Source: Terriglobales bacterium (GTDB lineage Bacteria > Acidobacteriota > Terriglobia > Terriglobales > Acidobacteriaceae). Taken from it: a stretch of 64,000 nt of DNA. Location: the NCBI GenBank assembly GCA_035651655.1, contig DASRFG010000010.1, positions 39,458-103,457 on the forward strand, given 5' to 3'. A program made the position numbers and the translations under genes. Below, in pieces: positions 1-7,302 of the stretch (the stretch's first letter is position 1; each line of letters begins with the position of its first letter). The notes under the pieces were generated by a model. It had not been told where the DNA came from. It searched no databases and was given only the letters and a program-made list of their open reading frames with translations.

Positions 1-201
1 GAGCCGATTGAGTTCCACCTGTCGGAGATTTTGCGGGAGGAGCTGCAGGACACGTAGATATGCCTCCGCGGGTCCTGGAATTGAACGCTGCTCTGCTACC
101 CAGAGCGTGATTGCCCTGGAAGTTACACCGATCAGGCGTGCGAAATCGGCTTGGGTAATTCCAAGCTCCGCCAATGCCGCCTTCAGCTCATCACTTGTCA
201 T
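1..201 (-). CDS. HTH transcriptional regulator, cut by the window edge
   Basis: Reading the minus strand from an ATG at 201 gives 67 codons open to the window edge. The peptide begins MTSDELKAALAELGITQADF and continues with ARLIGVTSRAITLW, a helix-turn-helix of the XRE/lambda-repressor type in which TQADFARLIGV is helix 2 and SRAITLW is the recognition helix. Such proteins are small DNA-binding repressors, often controlling toxin-antitoxin, phage or accessory genes. A perfect 9-bp inverted repeat lies just upstream of the start, as expected for autoregulation. The C-terminus is outside the window, so length and partner are unknown. The HTH is clear; the target is inference. Confidence 0.75.
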   Translation of the reverse strand, partial: MTSDELKAALAELGITQADFARLIGVTSRAITLWVAEQRSIPGPAEAYLRVLQLLPQNLRQVELNRL

Positions 202-205
202 AGTA

Positions 206-232
206 CAATGTTCTGATATGTATAGAACATTG
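206..232. promoter_or_regulatory. Inverted repeat, probable operator of the HTH gene
   Basis: CAATGTTCT at 206-214 and AGAACATTG at 224-232 form a perfect 9-bp inverted repeat around a 9-bp spacer. The repeat ends 5 bp upstream of the HTH gene start and sits in AT-rich sequence, the usual place for a repressor operator. From 233 to 510 I see no recognisable gene. Binding by the adjacent regulator is inference. Confidence 0.55.
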
Positions 233-510
233 TCAACCATAAACAATAGAACTATGAGAGTGATTGATTATATTGGCTTTAGTGGACTCGCAAGATGGCC
301 CGTCAAAGGTGCTGGCGCCCATGCTGGCACCCTTGGATCAGCCCAACCCCGGCTGCCGGCTCTACCATTTTGTCGGGGGTTTCAGAGATGAACCGACGTT
401 CGGTGCCTGCCATCCGGAATGCTTGTTTCCATCTTTCATTGCCCGAGGCGATTCATCCGGAATAGCTACAACTGTAGAGCGACAAACCCGCGATAAACTC
501 TACGCTGACG

Positions 511-1350
511 CTAACTAGCGTGAATCGGCGTTGCCATCGTAAGCACTACCCTGAGAATCCTGTCTAACTCAGAGGCTGTTCGACCGCGAAGTATGACTCC
601 TAACTCCATCCGCGATCGCAGGCTCGAGAACGTCATATTTGCACTGCCCAGATAAGCTCGCTCGCCACGGTCGGCGCTTATTGCCTTGAAATGAAATGTC
701 TGCGTTTCCCTACCCTCGCCTTCGAACCACGAGAGGATCGCGCAGCGTGGGTCGTACCTGAGTTTCTCCAACTCTGCTCTAACCTCAGGTGGCAATTCCT
801 GCGAAAATCTTCCCAGCAGGGATACTTGCACACCAGATGCGAGTTTCTTACTCACAAGAGCGACCATTTCGGCTGTGGTCGACGCGTCCCAGAAGGGGGA
901 AGCCACGATCAGAGATTGCCTCGCCGATGCGATCACATCCAGCAAACTACTGCGCAGATCCGTCGAGGTCTCGTGTACTACATGTTCGGCTGCAGGAGGA
1001 AGCGCGGGAGGGAGGGAGACACACAATTGTACATCCGCTGAATCGGAAGAGCGTTCACTGATGATCTGAAGGGCCGCTTGAATGCCGGTTCGCATTTCCT
1101 CAGTCGCAGCAAATCGGTCCCTGTCGTGGGTGTATCGAATCCCTTGTCGTTGCAGAATTCCAAGGTCGGACAAGGCGTTGAGCGCAATTATGGCGTCGCC
1201 ATCAGTAAGAGGGCGTCCACCATCACCGCGAACGGTTTTGAGGACTTTGGATACATCGTCCCCGCCGCTCGCAGGTAGCTGCCTCAACGCGTCCTCGACC
1301 GCGGGGAGCAACCACGGATACTGCTTTAATGTGAGGACGTAGGCTTTCAT
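511..1350 (-). CDS. Phospholipase D-like protein with one HKD motif
   Basis: 279 aa. The start is the ATG at 1350 (MKAYVLTLKQYPWLL). A longer open frame runs to 1848, but its extra N-terminus is antisense to an AAA ATPase remnant and I do not accept it. Residues about 1-95 look like a small, possibly winged-helix domain. Residues about 135-260 are a PLD-type phosphodiesterase domain with H220, K222 and D227, then GSAN at 235-238. A single HKD motif implies an active dimer. Related proteins include nucleases, among them DrmC of the DISARM defence system, but no other DISARM gene is visible here. The gene is divergent from the AAA remnant. Fold is confident; role unknown. Confidence 0.7.
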   Translation of the reverse strand: MKAYVLTLKQYPWLLPAVEDALRQLPASGGDDVSKVLKTVRGDGGRPLTDGDAIIALNALSDLGILQRQGIRYTHDRDRFAATEEMRTGIQAALQIISERSSDSADVQLCVSLPPALPPAAEHVVHETSTDLRSSLLDVIASARQSLIVASPFWDASTTAEMVALVSKKLASGVQVSLLGRFSQELPPEVRAELEKLRYDPRCAILSWFEGEGRETQTFHFKAISADRGERAYLGSANMTFSSLRSRMELGVILRGRTASELDRILRVVLTMATPIHAS

Positions 1351-1410
1351 GTTGCCGCGGGGCTTTGTATTTCCCAATACCCGATAAGGCGAGTTTCCGA
1401 CGCTACGCCG

Positions 1411-1955
1411 GCCCAGCGCCAGGTCATCGTTTTCACGCACAACATCTGGTTTACGACGGAACTGCTCGCGCGGTTTGAAAAACGTCCGCAGGACTGCTCG
1501 TACTATGACGTGGCGCGTGACGGTACGAAAATCGGGATCGTGAGTAAGGGCACGCATCCACGTTCCGATACCTTCTCCAACTTGCGCGGCAGGATCAATA
1601 CATTGATTCAATCGGCCGAGAAAGCAACGGGAGAAACGCAGGCGGCACTCATTGAGAAGGCGTACGAGCTGATCAGAAATATCTGCGAGGTCATTGTGGA
1701 GCAGGAACTGCTGCAGGGAGTAACCCAGCGATACCAGCCGAATGTCATGATGACCAAGCTTCCCAAAATAAACTTCGCAGGCCTCGAAGGGGCAGTAGCC
1801 GCTATCAATCCGATTTTCGAGGATTGCTGCCGTTATATCGGGTCGCATTCACAGCCCATGGAAACGCTCAATGTGCGGCCAACGCTGGACTCGCTGAAAG
1901 CGCGGACTGGAAGAAGATACAGGACGCGCGGGATGCCTATGCGAAAAAGAACTGA
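1411..1955 (+). pseudogene. C-terminal remnant of an AAA (SMC-like) ATPase
   Basis: An open plus-strand frame without a proper start gives AQRQVIVFTHNIWFTTELL, the post-Walker-B strand and H-loop (VFTHN) of SMC/RecF-like AAA ATPases. It continues through DTFSNLRGRINTLIQ and ends in the typical C-terminal region. Two extra bases (GC) near 1898-1902 break the frame. Without them the tail reads LKADWKKIQDARDAYAKKN and stops at 1953-1955. The Walker A, coiled-coil and Walker B regions are missing. Proteins of this kind are often defence-associated. The gene is clearly truncated and frameshifted; the exact 5' breakpoint is uncertain. Confidence 0.7.
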
Positions 1956-1981
1956 AAGAGGGCCGGCCCAGATCCATCTGA

Positions 1982-2134
1982 GCGTTCTTCAGCACGAAAG
2001 CTACAGGTAGCGGTATGGGATTGTCGCTCGTCAAAGACATCGTGCAAAAGCATCGGGGTTCGCTGCGCGTCAGGAGCAGCACACAAGCGGGCCGACACGC
2101 TACTGTGTCTAATTTGTTCCTACCAGCGGCATAG
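1982..2134 (+). pseudogene. C-terminal remnant of a sensor histidine kinase
   Basis: In the frame starting at 1982, just after an in-frame TGA at 1979, the translation begins FFSTKATGSGMGLSLVKDIV and ends NLFLPAA before TAG at 2132. FFSTK is the F box and GSGMGLSLVKDIV the G2 box of the HATPase_c domain, followed by the normal short tail. Only about 50 residues of the ATP-binding domain remain, without sensor, H-box or N-box. It lies 27 bp after the AAA remnant, so two unrelated 3' gene ends sit back to back. Confidence 0.75.
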
Positions 2135-2222
2135 GAAAATCGCGGGAAGCTCCTCTCCTCTGCTCCTGCGATCAGCGTAGAATTTGTCAATGGCCCTGTT
2201 TGGGTCTCCCGGAGGTACCTGC

Positions 2223-2381
2223 ATGAAGCAACTTGGAATCAGCTTGTTCTTGTTCGTACTATGGCTGTCGCTCTCAGCGATTGCCCAAGACACGGGACAG
2301 CAGTCAGGTGCTAGCGATCAGCACAAGGAATTCGACGTCGCGCCTTCTCCGTTTCTGATCTGGCCGGGAACGGCGACATGA
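2223..2381 (+). CDS. Small secreted peptide of unknown function
   Basis: 52 aa from ATG 2223, with a good ribosome-binding site (GGAGG) 6-10 bases upstream. The N-terminus is a clear signal peptide (MKQLGISLFLFVLWLSLSAI, then AQ at the likely cleavage site), leaving a mature peptide of only about 30 residues. No family recognised. It could be the intact start of a longer secreted protein truncated in this degenerate region. Moderate confidence that it is translated, low that it is functional. Confidence 0.45.
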   Translation: MKQLGISLFLFVLWLSLSAIAQDTGQQSGASDQHKEFDVAPSPFLIWPGTAT

Positions 2382-2488
2382 GTCAGGCCTGCGGCCCTAT
2401 GAACCTGGATTTCGCAGTTGAGCTCGACGATATCCTGTGCCGCTTTCGTTCTGCCCTCGTGCGCGTGTTTCGTGATTAAAGCTAAGTC

Positions 2489-3304
2489 CTACGATTTTCG
2501 TTTTGGTTTAGGCAGATGTACTTCCCCAACGATCTCTAGAATTTGGGGGTATCTCGGATTCTCATTGAATCGAACTCTGTACCCATTGCCTCGATGCAAC
2601 TGTGAAATCAGAGCAGTTGGTACATAGGCGTAACAGGATTCCATGTACGTTTGCGTATTCTCCGAGAACGTATTGAATCGGATTTTTTCCTCGCCCCGCG
2701 CCATTGGAGTTTTACGATATGGGCGGATCACGGCGAGTTGCCCTTCTGCCTTGTACCGCGCGGCAGCGCCTTTTACCATTGATCGTGCTACAGTGCCCGG
2801 TCGGTAGCCGCGATCGACATCAGTCCCGCCACGATCAGCAGCCGCCTTCGCAGCCTTGTCAACCAATTTCAAGATCGGAGTCTTCTTGCCCAAGTTCCAT
2901 TCAAAATCTACTCTGATCCCGGCTTTCGCGTGCGCTGAAATCAGTTGGTTCCACAAGTCCGCATTCTCTCTCGGCTCGTCATATTGATTTCTCCAATCGT
3001 TTTTCTTCCACTCCCTAGCTCGACCAAGATTGTCCTTCACATATTGTGCATCGGTGAAGATTTGCACGCGTGTCACATCGTCCCATGGAACATTGTCGCG
3101 GACCCATCTGAGCGCACAGATGCAGGCGAGTAGCTCCATCCGATTGCTGTTGCTTTCCTCACACCCGAAATCAACGATCTGCTCATCCTGAAGCTGCAAG
3201 TGATCTGGGTAATGGACGATGGCGGCACAGCCAGACTTCCCTCCCGGATTCTTGTAGCAAGAGCCGTCCGTGAAAATGTGAATAGCGCGAGGGTCTGCCG
3301 ACAT
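2489..3304 (-). CDS. Ribonuclease HI domain protein with C-terminal extension
   Basis: 271 aa. Residues 1-155 are a type I RNase H fold that would cleave the RNA strand of RNA-DNA hybrids. The acidic catalytic set is visible: D13 in IFTDGSCYKNPGG, E57 in SNRMELLA, D85 in IFTDAQYVKDNL and D149 in LKLVDKAAKAAA. Roughly 115 further residues form an extension absent from the 155-aa E. coli enzyme. It contains repeated basic stretches and ends in a lysine-rich tail, and may bind nucleic acid. The gene stands alone among broken genes and faces the nitroreductase pseudogene divergently. RNase H assignment firm; extension unknown. Confidence 0.85.
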   Translation of the reverse strand: MSADPRAIHIFTDGSCYKNPGGKSGCAAIVHYPDHLQLQDEQIVDFGCEESNSNRMELLACICALRWVRDNVPWDDVTRVQIFTDAQYVKDNLGRAREWKKNDWRNQYDEPRENADLWNQLISAHAKAGIRVDFEWNLGKKTPILKLVDKAAKAAADRGGTDVDRGYRPGTVARSMVKGAAARYKAEGQLAVIRPYRKTPMARGEEKIRFNTFSENTQTYMESCYAYVPTALISQLHRGNGYRVRFNENPRYPQILEIVGEVHLPKPKRKS

Positions 3305-3423
3305 TGTGAGGTTCCAGGCCGATTATATGTTCAAAGGAATGAGACCGGAGTGCTCACGAGCCAGAACTGAATCCACGCGTCACACGTTGCATCCAAAGCA
3401 GAGCGTGTTGGAAGGACGATCAG

Positions 3424-4055
3424 ATGAGCAAACGTGTCTCGGATGACGCGATTGATATGCTGTTTCGCACTGCCCGGACCTACAACGGGTGGCTTGATTA
3501 GCCCGTAACAGATGAGTCTCTACGTCAACTCTATGATGTGCTGAAATGGGGACCAACAAGCGCCAAGCAAGTCCTGCGCGGTTTCTGTTCCTGCGAAGCA
3601 AGGATGCAAAGGAGCGCCTGCTCCCGGCACTTTCACCGGGGAACTTAGAGAAGACAATGGCAGCACCGGTAACGGCCATCGTCGGGTATGACGTGCGTTT
3701 CTATGAGAAGCTGCCAAAGCTCTCGCCGCACAACCCGAATTTTCGGGACATGTTTGCAAACAACCCCGAACTGACAGAGAGCACGGCAAGACGAAACTGC
3801 ACGCTGCAAGGCGCTTACCTGATCATGGCTGCGCGTGCCCTTGGGTTAGACTGCGGACCAATGTCAGGTTTTGACAATGGGAAGGTTGATGAGCAGTTTT
3901 TTGGAGCAGGCGTTGAGCGGGAGGACATGTGCGAAGAATACGTACCCGGTACTATCAAATCGAATCTTCTGTGCAACATTGGGTACGGTGATCCTACATC
4001 GCTTCGTCCGCGTTTGCCACGCCTCGACTTTGAATAAGCGTGTCGCCTGCTCTAG
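3424..4055 (+). pseudogene. Nitroreductase (RutE/malonic semialdehyde reductase type), inactivated
   Basis: Starting at ATG 3424 the frame reads MSKRVSDDAIDMLFRTARTY as in RutE-type FMN nitroreductases, then hits TAG at 3499-3501 where the family has a sense codon. A one-base loss near 3555-3562 (after KWGPTSA) shifts frame. The second frame runs through [20 protein letters not shown] and [14 protein letters not shown] to TAA 4035-4037, where the family has a Glu codon. After it ACRLL and a natural stop follow at 4053-4055. Two nonsense codons and one frameshift make this a pseudogene, yet identity to the family is still high over the full length, so decay looks recent. Functional homologues reduce malonic semialdehyde or nitro compounds with FMN and NAD(P)H. 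Confidence 0.88.
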
Positions 4056-4199
4056 ATCGCAGAATGTGAGTCCTAGACTTCCGCGTTATGCGTTGTTGCC
4101 GCCTACCGCCGCCGTCTTCGGTGCCCTTTCTATCTGTTCCTGTACTTGCCGCCTAAGCTTTGCCAAGCGAAGCTCCCCAAATACCCACCCGGGCGGGGA

Positions 4200-5126
4200 T
4201 CACTTATGCTTAGCGGCAATATCAACGGTCAAAGTGTACTGGTGCTGCAAAAACACGTATGCAGGAGGAAGCGAGCCCCATTTGTATTCGGGTTTTATTG
4301 CAAAGAAACCAAAAATTGGAATTCGCAAGGCCGCATTGAAGTAATGACGTGGCTTTGACGATAGATACAGGACCTGCGGTTTGTCCAGTTTTGTGGTAAA
4401 AATCTCGTCTCGGAGCGGACCTCTATACTGGTATGAAAGTTCCAAAGAGCTGCCCTTGATTCCGGTTGAGTTCAGACTGTCACAGTCGTCCCGTGTTCCT
4501 GAAGCACTTCTTGAACAATACCAAAACACCGCGTCAACGGAGGCATACACTCGGCCAATTCGGCCTGACCCTACTTTTTGCAGTCCGTTGCTATAATTTT
4601 GCCCATTCTCAAAACCAATCTCAGCTAAAGGTGACAAATTGACAAGGCCTGGATGCATCGGTGGCACGTTGGGGAAAATAAATCGCCCAAAGGAGGCAGT
4701 GACGAAGTTACGCGTATCGAACTTGCGATCGAATTCACCTCGAGGATTTGCGACGATCTCAAAGGACGTCGCCTTCAGTCTTTCGAAGCCTTTCGCAGAT
4801 CGGTTCCGTGTGAGCTGCCGAAAAAGCCCGACTTCACCCCCGAGATTGACCTTGTCCGGACTCGCTCGGGTACCCTTATTTGTCACGAACTCCAGCAGCG
4901 GTCGGGCTTGAAAGTACCACTTACTGTCAGGTGGACCGATGTGATGTTTGAACGTTCGATACGCATACTTCAGATCGAAGGCATATATCGTTTGGGCATT
5001 CTGCGCGCCTACTAGGCTGGCACTCGCATAAATTTCAGCATCAGATCGGCTTGTTGCCTTCTGTAGGCTCTCCCCGAACGAGGCAACCGACAAGAAGATC
5101 GCGATAACCAGATAGATCAATTTCAC
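4200..5126 (-). CDS. Secreted or outer-membrane protein of unknown function
   Basis: 308 aa. I take the GTG at 5126 as start: it is preceded by a GGAAAGAG ribosome-binding site and opens a signal peptide (KLIYLVIAIFLSVASFGES). The mature part has alternating polar and aromatic stretches ending in strand-like segments (KPEYKWGSLPPAYVFLQHQY), which suggests a beta-rich envelope protein. No family recognised. Its start overlaps the stop of the upstream 99-aa gene (GTGA), so the two are probably translationally coupled. Confidence 0.6.
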   Translation of the reverse strand: MKLIYLVIAIFLSVASFGESLQKATSRSDAEIYASASLVGAQNAQTIYAFDLKYAYRTFKHHIGPPDSKWYFQARPLLEFVTNKGTRASPDKVNLGGEVGLFRQLTRNRSAKGFERLKATSFEIVANPRGEFDRKFDTRNFVTASFGRFIFPNVPPMHPGLVNLSPLAEIGFENGQNYSNGLQKVGSGRIGRVYASVDAVFWYCSRSASGTRDDCDSLNSTGIKGSSLELSYQYRGPLRDEIFTTKLDKPQVLYLSSKPRHYFNAALRIPIFGFFAIKPEYKWGSLPPAYVFLQHQYTLTVDIAAKHK

Positions 5127-5422
5127 TTCTCTTTCCCCGGCTCGAAATGGGCGTGCTGCTGAACATGTGACTTTACGGTACTCACTGTCGTGCCAGCATC
5201 GTTGGGAATTCCCGCGACGTCTTGCATAATGTAATGCCTGTCCCGACACGCAATATCAACAGCGGGCTGGAAGGCATCCCGTTTCTTGTCGGTATTGAGG
5301 CCGGCTTTCTGCAAGGTTCGAGTATCAGGATGTGGTCCTTCAAAGCCGCCAGCCTGGAATATCGCCTCCTGCACAATTGCATTCGAAGTTTCGATTGTCG
5401 GGGGGGCGCCTTTGCTCGGCAT
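5123..5422 (-). CDS. Small protein of unknown function coupled to the secreted gene
   Basis: 99 aa, no signal peptide, no transmembrane segment, no recognised domain. It is hydrophilic and contains single cysteine and several histidines (IACRDRHYIMQDVAG, HVQQHAHFEPGKEK). Its TGA overlaps the GTG of the following secreted protein, the strongest argument that it is a real gene. Function unknown. Confidence 0.5.
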   Translation of the reverse strand: MPSKGAPPTIETSNAIVQEAIFQAGGFEGPHPDTRTLQKAGLNTDKKRDAFQPAVDIACRDRHYIMQDVAGIPNDAGTTVSTVKSHVQQHAHFEPGKEK

Positions 5423-5842
5423 CTCGCCTCCTTCGGCGCGTTAAACTCGCACTAATGGTCCCCACCGCTTGTTTGAGGTGATGATGTGTCTCCTTTGTGG
5501 ATTCCAACAAGGACACAAATACCGATAATCGACATTGCAGTTAGACATGGTCGCTACCTTAGTTCGACATTGTGTTACAACTTAGAACAGTAACAACAGT
5601 TCTCGATTTGTAAACTGCCCAATCGGCTTTGTTACAAAATCCGAACGGATCAAAGTTTTGTGCTTGACTTCTACAAAAACAGAGAGAAAATGCGCGCCAC
5701 AGATTGGGGCCTCGACGGTCATTGACCGGTTCTCGGAAGTGTGTCTGCTGGGCCATCGGCTGAGTGGCTGTAGCGCCACAGCCTTCGCACTAGCGAAACA
5801 AGCGAGTGCCGGTGGATGAGCGTTATCGTTGCGAGGAGGAGC
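5423..5842. other. Intergenic region upstream of the cytochrome/LodAB genes
   Basis: About 420 bases between divergent genes, AT-richer than the flanks. An inverted pair AGAAC/GTTCT with a 10-bp gap lies near 5584-5603 and could be a regulator site. Short open frames here look spurious. The promoter of the heme protein-LodA-LodB set must lie in this stretch. Confidence 0.4.
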
Positions 5843-7282
5843 ATGAAGGCGAGCAAGCTCCAGGGCAAATTCGGTTTAATCGTCGTTGTGGCGTTGCTGG
5901 CGGTTGTCAGTGCATTCGTCGCTCAGTCGCCTGTCGCGAACGGACAGGAGGGCACCCCGCGTACCACTCCCGCGCCGAACGAGGAGGCCGAGTTCGCGAA
6001 CGCCTATTGCAAGACAAATGTGAAGACTGCGATTCCGTCGGGTAGCGAGCCAGAAGCCCGCAGATACTACCAGGACCTCGCTTCGAAGATCGGCTTTCAG
6101 GTCCAGGATCCCCGCGCCAATGAGCCCGGACCTACGACAACGCTCGTGGATGTGGCGGTTTACTTGGGCTACACCCCGAAGCCTCCCGCTCCGCCGCTCA
6201 CAGCCAAGGATCTTGAGGGTGGGTCCCCGTCGGAACTGATGGATCCTGCCGCGCTCGGGAGCCGTCTGGGCGGCATCTCACTCTCCGCCGGTGACGTCTT
6301 GGTCGCACGGTTCTTCGCCCCGAAGATTTCCGATCTGAGCCAACCCTCGATTACGAAGGCCGGCTGGCGCAAACTGTTGCGGTTACGCGCCCAACCGGGC
6401 TCTGCCGCCGCCGCGCATGGAATTCAGTATGGGATAATGCTGTTCAATTTCTTCGCACCGATCGAGCAGCTCGACCCCTTCACTGGAAATGATTCCGTAA
6501 ATACGCAAACAATCCTTGTGGGGAACGACTCCCGCAAGTCTCTCTATTGGATCGATTTTGGAAAAACGAGCGAGGGGGCCAAGCTGAGTCACCAACTCAA
6601 TGCATTTTTCGATGCAGGGCACATCCCGGCCTCGGCGACGGCACAGAATGGCGGGGTCGCGGGGTACTTTGTACCGTGTTCCTGCATCTCGTGCCATGGA
6701 GGACTACGGCTGGATTTTACGACTACCCCGCCAGCACCTGACAATCATTTTCGTGCGCCACTCCTCGACTACCTCGATACGGACCATTGGCAGGACCGAA
6801 CGGTGAAAGGCGACGACTTCACAGCACTGAAGGCACCCGTGCTCTTCGATGCGGGGACCTTTGGAGTCATTCTGCTGATAAACGAAGAAATCCAACGACA
6901 GAACGCGGCAGCGCAGCCCGACAGTGTGCTGCGGAGAGCTGCGGAGCACTGGCTTGCGTGGCACCTTCAGCAAGGCGCAGGGGCCGAGCCTCTGTTCGGC
7001 CGGGCTCTTCGCACCTCCGCCAACTCACCCGTCTGGAATCCAAGCGACCCGACTGACGCTGAATTGCTTCCGAAGTTCAACAGATTCTGCTTTCGGTGCC
7101 ATGGCTCGGTGAAATTCGACGTGCTTGATAAAGAGATGGTGCTCGCGCTTAGGTCAAAATTGAACGCGGCGTTATACCCAAAGGATCAGATTTCTGATCC
7201 CCGATCCGCGATGCCCCCCGATAGAGACCTTCCGCCTGATGATCTAAAGAAGCTCCGCGATCTGATCCTCAGGTTGAAGTAG
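5843..7282 (+). CDS. Secreted c-type cytochrome-like protein with two CXXCH motifs
   Basis: 479 aa from ATG 5843, chosen over the ATG at 5816 because GAGGAG sits 3-8 bases before it. An N-terminal signal peptide (GLIVVVALLAVVSAFVA) sends it to the periplasm. Two heme c motifs are present: C281-I-S-C284-H285 within CSCISCHGG, and C416-F-R-C419-H420. The C-terminal part (SAMPPDRDLPPDDLKKLRDL) resembles the Met-ligand end of cytochrome c domains. The gene ends 20 bp before the LodA-like oxidase, so they are probably co-transcribed; it may accept electrons from that enzyme or deliver them to the respiratory chain. Heme binding is strongly supported; the electron-partner role is inference. Confidence 0.75.
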   Translation: MKASKLQGKFGLIVVVALLAVVSAFVAQSPVANGQEGTPRTTPAPNEEAEFANAYCKTNVKTAIPSGSEPEARRYYQDLASKIGFQVQDPRANEPGPTTTLVDVAVYLGYTPKPPAPPLTAKDLEGGSPSELMDPAALGSRLGGISLSAGDVLVARFFAPKISDLSQPSITKAGWRKLLRLRAQPGSAAAAHGIQYGIMLFNFFAPIEQLDPFTGNDSVNTQTILVGNDSRKSLYWIDFGKTSEGAKLSHQLNAFFDAGHIPASATAQNGGVAGYFVPCSCISCHGGLRLDFTTTPPAPDNHFRAPLLDYLDTDHWQDRTVKGDDFTALKAPVLFDAGTFGVILLINEEIQRQNAAAQPDSVLRRAAEHWLAWHLQQGAGAEPLFGRALRTSANSPVWNPSDPTDAELLPKFNRFCFRCHGSVKFDVLDKEMVLALRSKLNAALYPKDQISDPRSAMPPDRDLPPDDLKKLRDLILRLK

Positions 7283-7302
7283 TCGAATAGGAGAGCCAAC
7301 TG

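Noticed and set aside
1351..1848. N-terminal extension of the PLD gene up to 1848
   Set aside because: This stretch is antisense to the AAA ATPase remnant, which has real family motifs; the PLD protein starts naturally at 1350.
511..2134. DISARM or other complete defence system
   Set aside because: A PLD-family protein and an AAA remnant are suggestive, but no helicase, methyltransferase or DUF1998 gene is present, and the AAA gene is broken.
5559..5779. Minus-strand frames upstream of the cytochrome gene
   Set aside because: Low-complexity translations without domain or ribosome-binding site, in AT-rich promoter sequence.
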